A stretch of DNA of 64,000 nt, taken from Nemertoderma westbladi (lineage: Eukaryota; Xenacoelomorpha; Nemertodermatida; Nemertodermatidae). Of this stretch, positions 23,001 to 32,132 are shown in pieces (position 1 is the stretch's first letter; every line of letters begins with the position of its first letter). The translations under genes and the position numbers were made by a program. The notes beneath the pieces are model-generated. The model was not told the DNA's origin and did not search any database. It saw only the letters and a list, made by a program, of their open reading frames with translations. Location: NCBI GenBank assembly GCA_032718475.1, contig JAUCBJ010004470.1, forward strand, positions 57,788 to 121,787, read 5' to 3'.

Positions 23001-23224
23001 AACCACCGGTAGAAAATATTTAAAAATAAATGTTAAACAGTAAATTGTACTTTATACTTTATCTGTTTTATCTTTCCACTAAACACAAAAAACTAAAATA
23101 TAAATAATGTTTAGTGCCCAAACTCCAGCCGGATTCGCTCAAAAATAGCTGGAATTCCGGCAGGTACTGAATTTCAGGACAGCCCTAGTTCATAAACGTA
23201 GTAAAGCACTATTATATGAGAGTT
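20047..23224. other. Long intergenic stretch with a 23-bp C tract
   Basis: No gene recognised on either strand in about 3.2 kb. It contains an uninterrupted C run at 22531-22553. A small AAGACCCTGGGGGTCTT inverted repeat lies near 21880. The rest is AT-rich and non-repetitive by eye. Confidence 0.4.
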
Positions 23225-23755
23225 AAGGGGCCGTGGGCAAATGATATCACGCCATTTTTTACGATTTTCGACCCCCTCAAATAAAAATAACAACCAACAA
23301 AAATAACCAATAGAGTTAATAAAAATGTTAAAATAGAAATTATTATGATAATACTAGTTCCGGTACCGGTATATTTAGTAATATTTTATTATAATATATA
23401 TTTATATACAGTATTCGTATTATAAATATTATATTATAAAATAATATTTTTATATTAGTTCTGGATGATTTTAAGCATAAAATGGATATTAAATAAATAT
23501 GAGTTAATCACAAAGACACTGATTTTTGAGTGTTGGAAAAAACCTGTTGGTAAAAAGTCACAGTGGCTCATTTGAAACCGGCTCGAATGAATATACTGTA
23601 CGAGAAGTATAATTTTATTAAGTGGAAAATTGTATTTGTTCACCAAACTGCTCTTGTGACGTCACAGCTACTCCCCCCTTCCCCATGTCATAAATTTTCA
23701 CAAAATTGCAACCCCTTCCCCTTCAACCGTGACATCATTTGTACCCGGCCCCTAA
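23225..23755. mobile_element. MITE with AGGGGCCG inverted ends
   Basis: The left end 23225-23251 (AAGGGGCCGTGGGCAAATGA followed by TATCACG) is matched by the reverse complement of 23728-23755 (TTAGGGGCCGGGTACAAATG followed by ATGTCACG). About 530 bp, AT-rich inside, with a TGACGTCA palindrome near 23656. There is no coding capacity. TTA occurs just outside or at both ends. Confidence 0.65.
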
Positions 23756-24689
23756 TGGTATCTCAATCTCAAACGCTCTATCGTCAAGTTTGAAATTAAC
23801 TTCGTGTATCACGTAATTGGAGTCAATGAATTATAAATTTATAATTACAATAAAAAAATTCAAAACTAAAAACATCAAATCTTTTTCAAGTTGTAAAACT
23901 TCCCGACTGTAGTGTCAATAGCTATTCAATCATTAGCTAATTAAGTGTTGTACATTAATAGTGAATCATGAGAGCGGTTGTTAACGATAAAATATTAAAC
24001 ACCCCGTTACAGCCGGCCAATATTATTGGTGAGAATGGGCCATTCTTTATATACGTAAACTTTTATCCCGCATAAAAAATATACATCTAATAACCTATTT
24101 TGTACCGAATTTCTAAATAAATTGTGTATCTGAATAAAATACCGTACCGTAGCCTCGGCATCACACAAGTGCGCTGTGCATTTCCATCGGCCAACTCAAA
24201 ACGAATTAGTATATTTTCCGTAGTAAAAACCCTAAATTGGCTGCTAAAGCAAATTAAATGGGTTAAACTTATCTTAATATAATTTCGCCACTCCATGTTG
24301 GCCAATTAATAGTAATGCACCTTTACTATCAATATAAATGATATCAACAATTACAATGCCTAATCTATCACACTTTCAGGGCGCGTCTCATTCCAACTGT
24401 TGTAAATTGAAATCAAATTAAGCTAATTGCAAGATTTAGGTACAAGGGGGTGGCCAATAACCCCTCCCTCTGAGGGTAGCAGCATTATGTTGATTACCCT
24501 GTTTTTTTTTTAAAGAATATTATAATTAAAAGAAAGAGAAGAAAGCCAATATGCTTCCTGTTTATCACTCAATCTAAGTCACATCCCTTAATTTTTTTTA
24601 TTTCGAGAATTTAGGTTTCAAACTGGTAAATATATTATTCGGCTCTTTCATCAACTCAATTTAGCATTGGTTTCATCGTTTACTCTTTA
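23756..24689. other. Intergenic
   Basis: No gene, RNA or repeat recognised. AT-rich. Confidence 0.35.
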
Positions 24690-24860
24690 TATATTGCGCG
24701 GCCAGTTACTGGGGATTTTACAATTACTAATTACGAGTCCAAGAACCGCGCCCTGGACCGTATAGAAGCCAAGGCACGCCTTATGATTGATTAACCAGTG
24801 CCTTATGAGATCTCCCGTATAGTTTATGCATTATTCATACCCCACAAACCTTATACCATT
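24690..24860 (+). pseudogene. Possible LINE C-terminal scrap
   Basis: The plus frame reads NRALDRIEAKARLMID, a TAA, then PVPYEISRIVYALFIPHKP. The 'ALDRIExKARxLI' pattern resembles the segment after the RT domain in some LINEs. It is a short, isolated fragment with a stop, so the call is weak. Confidence 0.3.
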
Positions 24861-25169
24861 AAAATATAACGAAGCTAACTAGCAACCACACTGATGAACC
24901 ATAAATCTCAACTGTACAGCACAAAGGAATTGAACTTTGCTTTGTTTTTGCAATATAATGTATCGAAAACATTAGCATGCAATGAACGTATTATATTTTA
25001 TTACGCACCTGAAAGGTGAGCTATTAACTAACGGTCATTACAATAACATCAAAATGGTACTGAAATTACTAGAACTGCCGAATATTATAGAGTAACTAAC
25101 ATAAATCAACTTGTATTTTGGATGGATGAGTGGTTTCATATTCTGTTAACTTTCGTTAGCACAGCTTAG

Positions 25170-25315
25170 CAAAGTCGGCAATGACGTTCAGGTGGGATCG
25201 AACTGGTGACCTCTAGGTAGACGCTCTATCCATTCCGATAGCGGCTCAGGTAAAAGGTAGTCCTCTGGAATGCAGTTCAATCCCACCTGGACGTCATTGC
25301 ATAATAATTCAACTG
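25170..25315 (-). repeat. tRNA-derived SINE fragment with an inverted partner
   Basis: On the minus strand 25250-25185 resembles a tRNA: GAGCCGCTATCGG, then ATGGATAGAGCGTCT (A-box-like) and AGTTCGATCCCACCTG (a good B box). A second, inverted copy of the 3' portion follows at about 25270-25305 (GTTCAATCCCACCTGGACGT, then CATTGCATAA). The two halves can fold on each other through the shared CAGGTGGGAT and CAATGACGT. The acceptor stem does not pair properly, so this is not a working tRNA gene. Confidence 0.5.
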
Positions 25316-25391
25316 GTCATTATGAAAATAAAATAATTGAAAATGGTGGGTTCAAGATCTAACACTTAGGGTATTTCGCTACCTTCCAATA

Positions 25392-25409
25392 CCCCCCCCC
25401 CCCCCCCCC
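25392..25409. repeat. C18 homopolymer
   Basis: Eighteen uninterrupted C residues, then GCCCC. It is one of several long C/G runs in the window. Confidence 0.95.
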
Positions 25410-25798
25410 GCCCCTCCTATTCGCGAACATATAAGGTAATTATTTACGACCGAGAGATAGAAAGTAGCTAAAAAAGCACCAAGAAAAAATAAATCACCAA
25501 CAAATAAAATAACCAACAGAAATAATTACATAAACTGGAAGCAGGAAATATAATAGGATAAAAAGAAACAGAAACTGCATAGGCCTAATAATAGATACAC
25601 CGGAATCGAATACATTAATATAAAACTAAAAAACGATAACATAAACTGTAAAAGTCAAAACCACTGCAAATTTAAACACCAAATGATAATGAAATGATAG
25701 TTTAAGTTCACAAAGGATCACTAATTTATATGGAAATAAATGGATAACCTGGATTAGTAAGTTCACGAGAATAATATGGTTAATTACTGTGTAAATGT
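25410..25798. other. Spacer before the minisatellite
   Basis: AT-rich, with no recognised feature. Confidence 0.3.
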
Positions 25799-27213
25799 AG
25801 CTAGTAAACGGAGCACTGCAGCAAGCAAAGGGTTCACTTGCAACAAGTAAACGGCGCACTTGCGGCAAGTAAACGGGGTACTGCAGCAAGCAAATGGTTC
25901 ACTTGCAGCAAGTAAACGGCGCACTTGCGGCAAGTAAACGGCGTACTGCAGCAAGCAAAGGGTTCACTTGCAGCAAGTAAACGGCGCACTTGCGGCAAGT
26001 AAACGGAGCACTGCAGCCTCAAGCAAAGGGTCCACTTGCAGCAAGTAAACGGCGCACTTGCGGCAAGTAAACGGCGTACTGCAGCAAGCAAAGGGTTCAC
26101 TTGCAGCAAGTAAACGACGTACTGCAGCAAGCAAAGGGTTCACTTGCAGCAAGTAAACGGCGTACTTGCGGCAAGTAAACGGCGTACTTGCAGCAAACAA
26201 ACGGCGCACTTACGGCAATTAAACGGCGTACTTGCAACAAGTAAACAGCGCACTTGCAGCAAGTAAACGGAGCACTGCAGCAAACAAAGGGTTCACTTGC
26301 AGCAAGTAAACGGCGTACTTTCAGCAAACAAACGGCGCACTTGCGGCAATTAAACGGCGTATTTGCTGCAAGTAAACAGCGTACTTGCAGCAAGTAAACG
26401 GCGTACTTGCAGCAAGTAAACGGCGTACTTGCAGCAAACAAACGGCGCACTTGCTGCAATTAAACGGCGCACTTGCAGCAAGTAAACGGCGTACTTGCAG
26501 CAAGTAAACGGCACACTTGCGGCAAGTAAACGGCGTACTTGCAGCAAGTAAACGGCGTACTTGCAGCAAACAAACGGCGCACTTTCGGCAATTAAACGGC
26601 GTACTTGCAACAAGTAAACAGCGCACTTGCAGCAAGTAAACGGAGCACTGCAGCAAACAAAGGGTTCACTTGCAGCAAGTAAACGGCGTACTTTCAGCAA
26701 ACAAACGGCGCACTTGCGGCAATTAAACGGCGTATTTGCTGCAAGTAAACAGCGTACTTGCAGCAAGTAAACGGCGTACTTGCAGCAAGTAAACGGCGTA
26801 CTTGCAGCAAGTAAACGGCGTACTTGCAGCAAGTAAACGGCGTACTTGCAGCAAACAAACGGCGCACTTTCGGCAATTAAACGGCGTACTTGCAACAAGT
26901 AAACAGCGCACTTGCAGCAAGTAAACGGAGCACTGCAGCAAACAAAGGGTTCACTTGCAGCAAGTAAACGGCGTACTTTCAGCAAACAAACGGCGCACTT
27001 GCGGCAATTAAACGGCGCACTTGCAGCAAGTAAACGGCGTACTTGCAGCAAGTAAACGGCACACTTGCGACAAGTAAACGGTGTACTTGCAGCAAGTAAA
27101 CGGCGTACTTGCAGCAAGTAAACGGCGTATTTGCGGCAAGTAAACGGCGTACTTGCAGCAAGTAAACGGCGTACTTGCAGCAAGTAAACGGCGCCCTCGC
27201 AGCAAGTAAACGA
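25799..27213. repeat. 22-bp minisatellite array (about 1.4 kb)
   Basis: More than 60 tandem units with the consensus ACTTGCAGCAAGTAAACGGC followed by GT, and point variants (GGCGCAC, GGAGCACTGCAG, AAGGGTTC). Each unit contains CTTGCAGCAAG, a perfect 5-bp-arm palindrome around one base. Longer higher-order blocks recur: a segment beginning AAACAGCGCACTTGCAGC occurs at about 26244, 26608 and 26903. The minus strand is open in all three frames for long stretches, because the unit lacks stop codons in that direction. Its 66-bp (3 x 22) period gives a 22-residue protein repeat with VYLLQVRRLLAAS. The array starts about 130 bp past the TIAM-like stop codon. I treat it as non-coding. Confidence 0.9.
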
Positions 27214-27339
27214 CTCATATTGAAGCTATTCAGTAAAATAAAAATATTCAACTTAAGTAAATTAAAATATGACAATATTGTAACAGAAATAAAATGAAAA
27301 ACATTGCGGGTTAAAAAATCCCTTTAAATGAAACCAGCG

Positions 27340-30300
27340 CTATTCGTAACGGATTTTGTCGCTGCGAGGAAAGGACGTATTTTCGGCGAATAATCGAGCG
27401 ATTGGGGACGGGACTTCGGGTAGGATTACCTCCGACGAGCGATCGAAGATAGAACTGCAATACAAGTAGCTGGCGTCGATATGTAGCAGTTGGTCGAGGC
27501 GGTCCGATACGGAGACCGTGCTGTTAGCTAAGACCCTCGTCTCCAGTGCACCAGGACGGTGGTGGTGGAGGGGTTCCCCGTGGTGCGGTGCGCTGGTGGA
27601 CTCCCGGTGGTGGTGGTGTGGTGCACCGGTGGACCCACCGTTAAGCATCCCGCAGGTAGAGCACTCCCCTTCCCGACCGAGTAGATTCTCTTGGAGTAAG
27701 TACAACTCGTCGGAGTGGTGGGAACGGGGGACTTCCCCCCAGAGGGGGGGCACCGGGTGGGGGGTGGACCAGGACGCCACCGGGGGGTTGGGACCGGACC
27801 AGTTACGCGGACTCGAACTGGCCGAGTTGGACGCGAAACCCTCGGAGTTGAGCGAGTTATCCGAACTGGAGCAGTCCACGGCGGCGTCTTCCTCCAGGGG
27901 CCAGGAGGGGTCCCGATAGCCGGCGTAGTACTGGTACCCGGGGTGGTAGTAGCTGACGCCGCCCTCCTCGGGCTCCGCGCCGCCGCACAACGCCTCGGTC
28001 CACAGCATCATGGACTCGAGATCCATCGAGTTGTCCGCGAGGTGCTCGAGGATGTCGTCCTCGACGCGCAACCGCTCATCGACGGCGGGATGGCACAGCG
28101 AGATGTTCCCGCCGATAGGGAGCCGTCGGGGGTCCGCTGCGGGGGGAGCGGGGAGCGAGGAACGCCGTGGAACGCGTTCCGACACGTTGAGTTTCTTTAT
28201 CCGCGCGTGGGAACAAACGTTGGAGGACTGAACGTCGCCGCTCGCCGTCAAACTGGCAGACCTGCCGCTCTTCTGTTTGGATTTCCGATGGTCTTTTATT
28301 TCCCGACGAATCGCCTTCATAAAATTCGACTTGGACTTCAAATCTTTGCTGCACAACTTGTAGACTTTATCGGTTCGACTTCGCTCTCTAACTTTCCCCG
28401 TGTGAATCAACTCCCAAAGAAACTTCTTCTCGATATCGACGTTGACGCCGTCCTGCGTTTGAACGTTGTTGATCGGGATGAGTCTACGAAACTTTATCGA
28501 TAAATTCTTATTATTTCCCGCGGATCCGGTTTTCTTCTTGCTTCTCTCCTCCTTGACGAGCAGCACGATGGCCTGCCGGAACACGAAGCAGTGGAGCAGC
28601 GGATACCGCGCGGGTTTGCTGCTCTTCCCCCCGCCGAGGTCCTCGTTCGAGTTGAGCCAATAAACCGAGCCGAACATGACGAGGTCGGCGCTCGCCAACC
28701 GCTCCACCACCATCTCGTCCTGCTCGCCGAGTAACTCCTCGAAGACGTCGGCGTAGTTGCTGTTGATGTACTGGATGTCGTTGATCCCGATGGCGACGCC
28801 CTCGAGGGCGGCGAGGGCCTCGAGGAGACTCCGTCGGGGTTCCGGGTTGCCGGCCGACTCCACGAGGTGGAGCAGTTGCCGGAGGAACAGCGGGTACTTG
28901 AGGAGCCGTTGGATCGGCTTGATGAGGTACGAATCCGGGGATACGTCGTGCTGCCCCGTGGGGTTGCAACTCAGCAGGAAGTCCTGCAACTTGGGGTTCT
29001 CCTTATAGGAATGGAAGACGACGGAGTTCTTTGTGTAAACGTCGCAGAACTTACTGTAGCAGGAAAGCATCGCCTCCCCGGTGCAAATCTCCTTGAACTG
29101 AATGGCGAGACGGAATAAAAGCTGATCGAACTGCGGCAATTCCGTGTAATTCGAACAGGAATCCTCTAAACCGATGATATCCGTTAAATTCTCGTGGAAA
29201 CTCGCGTGGAACGCGACCAACTCGTTGAGGGCGAGGGACAAACTCGCGAAATGTGCGGAGGGATCTCCGAGATCGAGTAGAGCCGCCCCGGGAAGGAGGT
29301 AGACCTCGAGGAAGCGGGAGAGGTCCTTCGTGTAGAGCGCCTCGGTGTCTCGCAGCTCGTAGAGGATGCGAGCCGCCTTACCGGCGCCGTTGAGTGGGGG
29401 TGGAGGAGGTTGCGCCGGCTCGGGGAGCTGCGCCGGTTCAGGGAGCTCCGCGAGGGGGCGCACGGACGACTCGAGGATATCCACGACGGCATCGATGTCC
29501 TCCAGTAAGACGTCGACCTCCTGGCTGGTAACGCCGACGGGGAAGTCGTCCTCGGCGCCGCACGCCACCCGCGCCACACCGCGCGCCACCGCGCTAAGTG
29601 GCAGCGACCCCCCGTCGTCGCCAACCAACGTCGACGTCTTCAGTATGAGTGTCAACGACTCCCGCTGCATGATCTCCTCGATGTAGAGGACGTCGAGGCC
29701 GGTGACCGGCTTGTCGCCAATCGCGAGAACTTCGTCCTCCACCGCCAACCCCAACCGCAACGCGACGCTGTTCGGTTTCACGTCGGTTATGTAAATACGC
29801 AGCCGGTTATCCGAGGTATTCGCATCCAACTCGAAGTGTGGCTGTATGGAGAACCCGTAGGCCTTGTCCGTCGGGGATTTCTTTAACGAAACCAACCGGA
29901 ACAACTTCTCCTTAACTTCGACTTCCCGGCATTTAAGATCCTCCAATAATGTCTGGGATCCCGGGATCGAATGGGTTCCGTCTTCTTCGCTGTTGTTAGA
30001 TACTTTTACCCGAAGGAAGAAGTTCTTGGAGTCCATCTGCCGCTTCGCGCAGCACTTCTCTAACAGCTGTTTGGAGGTCATCCCGCTGGCGACTTTCACC
30101 ACGGTCCACTGGTTGTGGGGCAGCTTTATCTTGGCGAGTTTGTTGGGGGAGAGGACGTGGTCCCACACGACCGGCGGCCGCTCCTGGGTGCCGCTCAGGG
30201 GCGCGGCGTGCCCGGCCGAGGGATCCGTCTCCAACGCGTCGTCGTACCCCCCGTGATCCCGGACGGAGGCGAGGGAATGCAGCGCGGTTACCGAGGAGGT

Positions 30301-31509
30301 CTCCAACCGGAGTAGCGCCTGCGTCGTCGAATCGGAGACGGTCGCCATGATGTCATCGGAGTCCGGGAGCGGCAGGTCGGGGTCGACGGCGGACAGATAG
30401 CAGAGCAAGGCGAACCGACGAACGCGAAGGCGTTCCAATACCTCAACGGAGTCTCGGAGGCGTTTATAGTGAAGCCGCTGGCCGTCGGCTGCGATGTTAC
30501 CAGATATCTTTACCTCCCTATCGATCTCTGTCTCGATCTCCTTGGAATACCTCTGGAGACTCGATACCAGCTCCTTCGAGGAGCTCCTCTTTGAATCCTC
30601 CTCTTTGAATCTCTCCTTCACGTAGATTAACCCGCTGCCTCGGTTGATTATCCCTACTAAGTTAACGGCGTCTTCCTCCGAGGCGGTTTGTATAAAGTAA
30701 AGATCGCCGGTAGCGGCGCTAATAGAGATGATATTGGGCCGCTTCTTATACTGAGCCTCGGGATATGATAAACAGCTGGAAATGTCGATGGATACCTTCG
30801 CTTTTCCGCCGCCAACCAGCACGGTATTGCTCGCAAACTCGCTATCAACTGCATAAAACAACAATTTAGTGCCACTCAGTATCGACCAATACTTTTTCCA
30901 CGACCTTCGAATTTTTGAGGCCATCTCAAGTTTTTGTTTGTTGTTATTTAACAACAACAACTTAATGTTTAACCACCCCAAGACAACGGTACTTGCTTCG
31001 CTTTGCTGTTCCTCGGGAATTTCGACGCAGTTACTTGAGAGAGAAGGCCCGTTTGAGTTTAATTCCGCTTGCGGGATACCCAACCCCGTTATTGAGCAGG
31101 AAGAAGTGCCGGTGTCGTCGCCACCACTAGCACTGAAATCCGACGATGTCGGTCGACTGCACGCGCTGTCGCTACTCCGAGAGTTTCTGTTTGAGGACAT
31201 CATGCTGTCGGTGTCTATATCGCGGAAGTGAACGTGTTGGCGTATCATGTGCTGGGATGGGTTGAGCTCGTTGTTACTCCCCCTTTCGGGTGCCCCTCCA
31301 TGTTGGACCGTGTCATCCCCAGTGCCGTCGAGTCCCTCGTCTGAAGGACTCGCGAGCACCTGCGACCGCTTTGGGTGGGCATTCTGTAGGAAACTATCCG
31401 ATGCGTGACGCGAGATGTGGGGGACTGACAGTTCACCCTGGTAAAATATTACGTCTTCAATTTCAGAGCCACAAACAGGAGAAGTACTGGTATGACGAAT
31501 TCGATTCAT
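27340..31509 (-). CDS. TIAM/Still life-type Rac guanine-nucleotide exchange factor
   Basis: 1389 residues in one exon. TIAM1/2 and Drosophila Still life activate Rac at membranes and synapses. Domain order, with approximate residues: Ser-rich N-terminus (1-170); PH domain with coiled-coil extension (PHn-CC-Ex, about 173-430: VVLGWLNIK, RRSWKKYWSILSGTKLLFY); Raf-like Ras-binding domain (about 468-540: WTVVKVASGMTSKQLLEKC); PDZ domain (about 550-625: YGFSIQPHFE, PNSVALRLGLAVEDEVLAI); DH catalytic domain (about 713-920: RILYELRDTEALYTKDLSRF, signature LIKPIQRLLKYPLFLRQLL); C-terminal PH (about 933-1066); and a disordered His/Pro/Ser-rich tail. This exact order is unique to the TIAM/SIF family. 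Human TIAM1 has 1591 residues. An in-frame TAG at 31528-31530 (minus) precedes the start. The gene is GC-rich at third positions and uninterrupted, whereas vertebrate orthologues have many exons. Confidence 0.95.
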   Translation of the reverse strand: MNRIRHTSTSPVCGSEIEDVIFYQGELSVPHISRHASDSFLQNAHPKRSQVLASPSDEGLDGTGDDTVQHGGAPERGSNNELNPSQHMIRQHVHFRDIDTDSMMSSNRNSRSSDSACSRPTSSDFSASGGDDTGTSSCSITGLGIPQAELNSNGPSLSSNCVEIPEEQQSEASTVVLGWLNIKLLLLNNNKQKLEMASKIRRSWKKYWSILSGTKLLFYAVDSEFASNTVLVGGGKAKVSIDISSCLSYPEAQYKKRPNIISISAATGDLYFIQTASEEDAVNLVGIINRGSGLIYVKERFKEEDSKRSSSKELVSSLQRYSKEIETEIDREVKISGNIAADGQRLHYKRLRDSVEVLERLRVRRFALLCYLSAVDPDLPLPDSDDIMATVSDSTTQALLRLETSSVTALHSLASVRDHGGYDDALETDPSAGHAAPLSGTQERPPVVWDHVLSPNKLAKIKLPHNQWTVVKVASGMTSKQLLEKCCAKRQMDSKNFFLRVKVSNNSEEDGTHSIPGSQTLLEDLKCREVEVKEKLFRLVSLKKSPTDKAYGFSIQPHFELDANTSDNRLRIYITDVKPNSVALRLGLAVEDEVLAIGDKPVTGLDVLYIEEIMQRESLTLILKTSTLVGDDGGSLPLSAVARGVARVACGAEDDFPVGVTSQEVDVLLEDIDAVVDILESSVRPLAELPEPAQLPEPAQPPPPPLNGAGKAARILYELRDTEALYTKDLSRFLEVYLLPGAALLDLGDPSAHFASLSLALNELVAFHASFHENLTDIIGLEDSCSNYTELPQFDQLLFRLAIQFKEICTGEAMLSCYSKFCDVYTKNSVVFHSYKENPKLQDFLLSCNPTGQHDVSPDSYLIKPIQRLLKYPLFLRQLLHLVESAGNPEPRRSLLEALAALEGVAIGINDIQYINSNYADVFEELLGEQDEMVVERLASADLVMFGSVYWLNSNEDLGGGKSSKPARYPLLHCFVFRQAIVLLVKEERSKKKTGSAGNNKNLSIKFRRLIPINNVQTQDGVNVDIEKKFLWELIHTGKVRERSRTDKVYKLCSKDLKSKSNFMKAIRREIKDHRKSKQKSGRSASLTASGDVQSSNVCSHARIKKLNVSERVPRRSSLPAPPAADPRRLPIGGNISLCHPAVDERLRVEDDILEHLADNSMDLESMMLWTEALCGGAEPEEGGVSYYHPGYQYYAGYRDPSWPLEEDAAVDCSSSDNSLNSEGFASNSASSSPRNWSGPNPPVASWSTPHPVPPLWGEVPRSHHSDELYLLQENLLGREGECSTCGMLNGGSTGAPHHHHRESTSAPHHGEPLHHHRPGALETRVLANSTVSVSDRLDQLLHIDASYLYCSSIFDRSSEVILPEVPSPIARLFAENTSFPRSDKIRYE

Positions 31510-32132
31510 TGCGTAAACACATCTAGACTACTGGACTAGCTGTACTCAGGTACTGGCGATATGATGGAAACGGCGATAGCTTACAATGTTGTTGACAGAT
31601 ATTACTGGATTATGGCTGTATGGTGGGTCTATCAGGGTGTCTATTGTACTGTCTGACTGTGGGCGTGGGGCAGGGCAGTGCAGCAGTGGACTGGTGGGGT
31701 AGTACGCCTATAATGTATAGTATAATTATATAAGGATGTGTGCAAGCAGATGTTGAAATATACAGATATAGGCTATATAACATTTAAGGCATAGGCAGAT
31801 AGGCAGTCGGGGAGAAGTTCAAATTTCAACTGAGTTGAAATTTAAAACTTTTTATTTTAATTCAACTTTTAAGTTGTAAATACAACTCTAAAATAGCAGA
31901 GGCTCAGAAGGGCCCCAAGAATTATTATTATTATTATTGTTTTTATGGATGTAACTCGAAAAATTAACCCTCATTACCGATGGAATAAAAACTTTCACCG
32001 TCGGGTATACTTTTTTTTTAAAACATTTTATTTAAGTGATTACATTTGCAAATTAGCTGAAATACTACGGGAATTTATTAGATGTATGAAATTACCGCTG
32101 TTTGTCATAATTATTATACAATGGAATACCGT
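31510..32132. other. Upstream flank of the TIAM-like gene
   Basis: The putative promoter and 5' UTR of the minus-strand gene lie here. No core promoter element is certain. An (ATT)n microsatellite occurs at about 31919-31938. No other gene recognised. Confidence 0.35.

Noticed and set aside
25185-25260. A functional tRNA gene on the minus strand
   Set aside because: A- and B-box-like strings are present, but the acceptor and anticodon stems do not pair, so it is better explained as a SINE fragment.
26350-27183. Minus-strand protein of 277 codons with repeated VRRLLAAS units
   Set aside because: It is the translation of the 22-bp minisatellite. All three minus frames are open because the unit lacks stops, so the frame is not evidence for a gene.
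27715-28503. Plus-strand open frame of 262 codons
   Set aside because: It is antisense to the TIAM-like gene. The GC-rich third positions of that gene remove stops from the opposite strand, and the translation has no recognisable domain.
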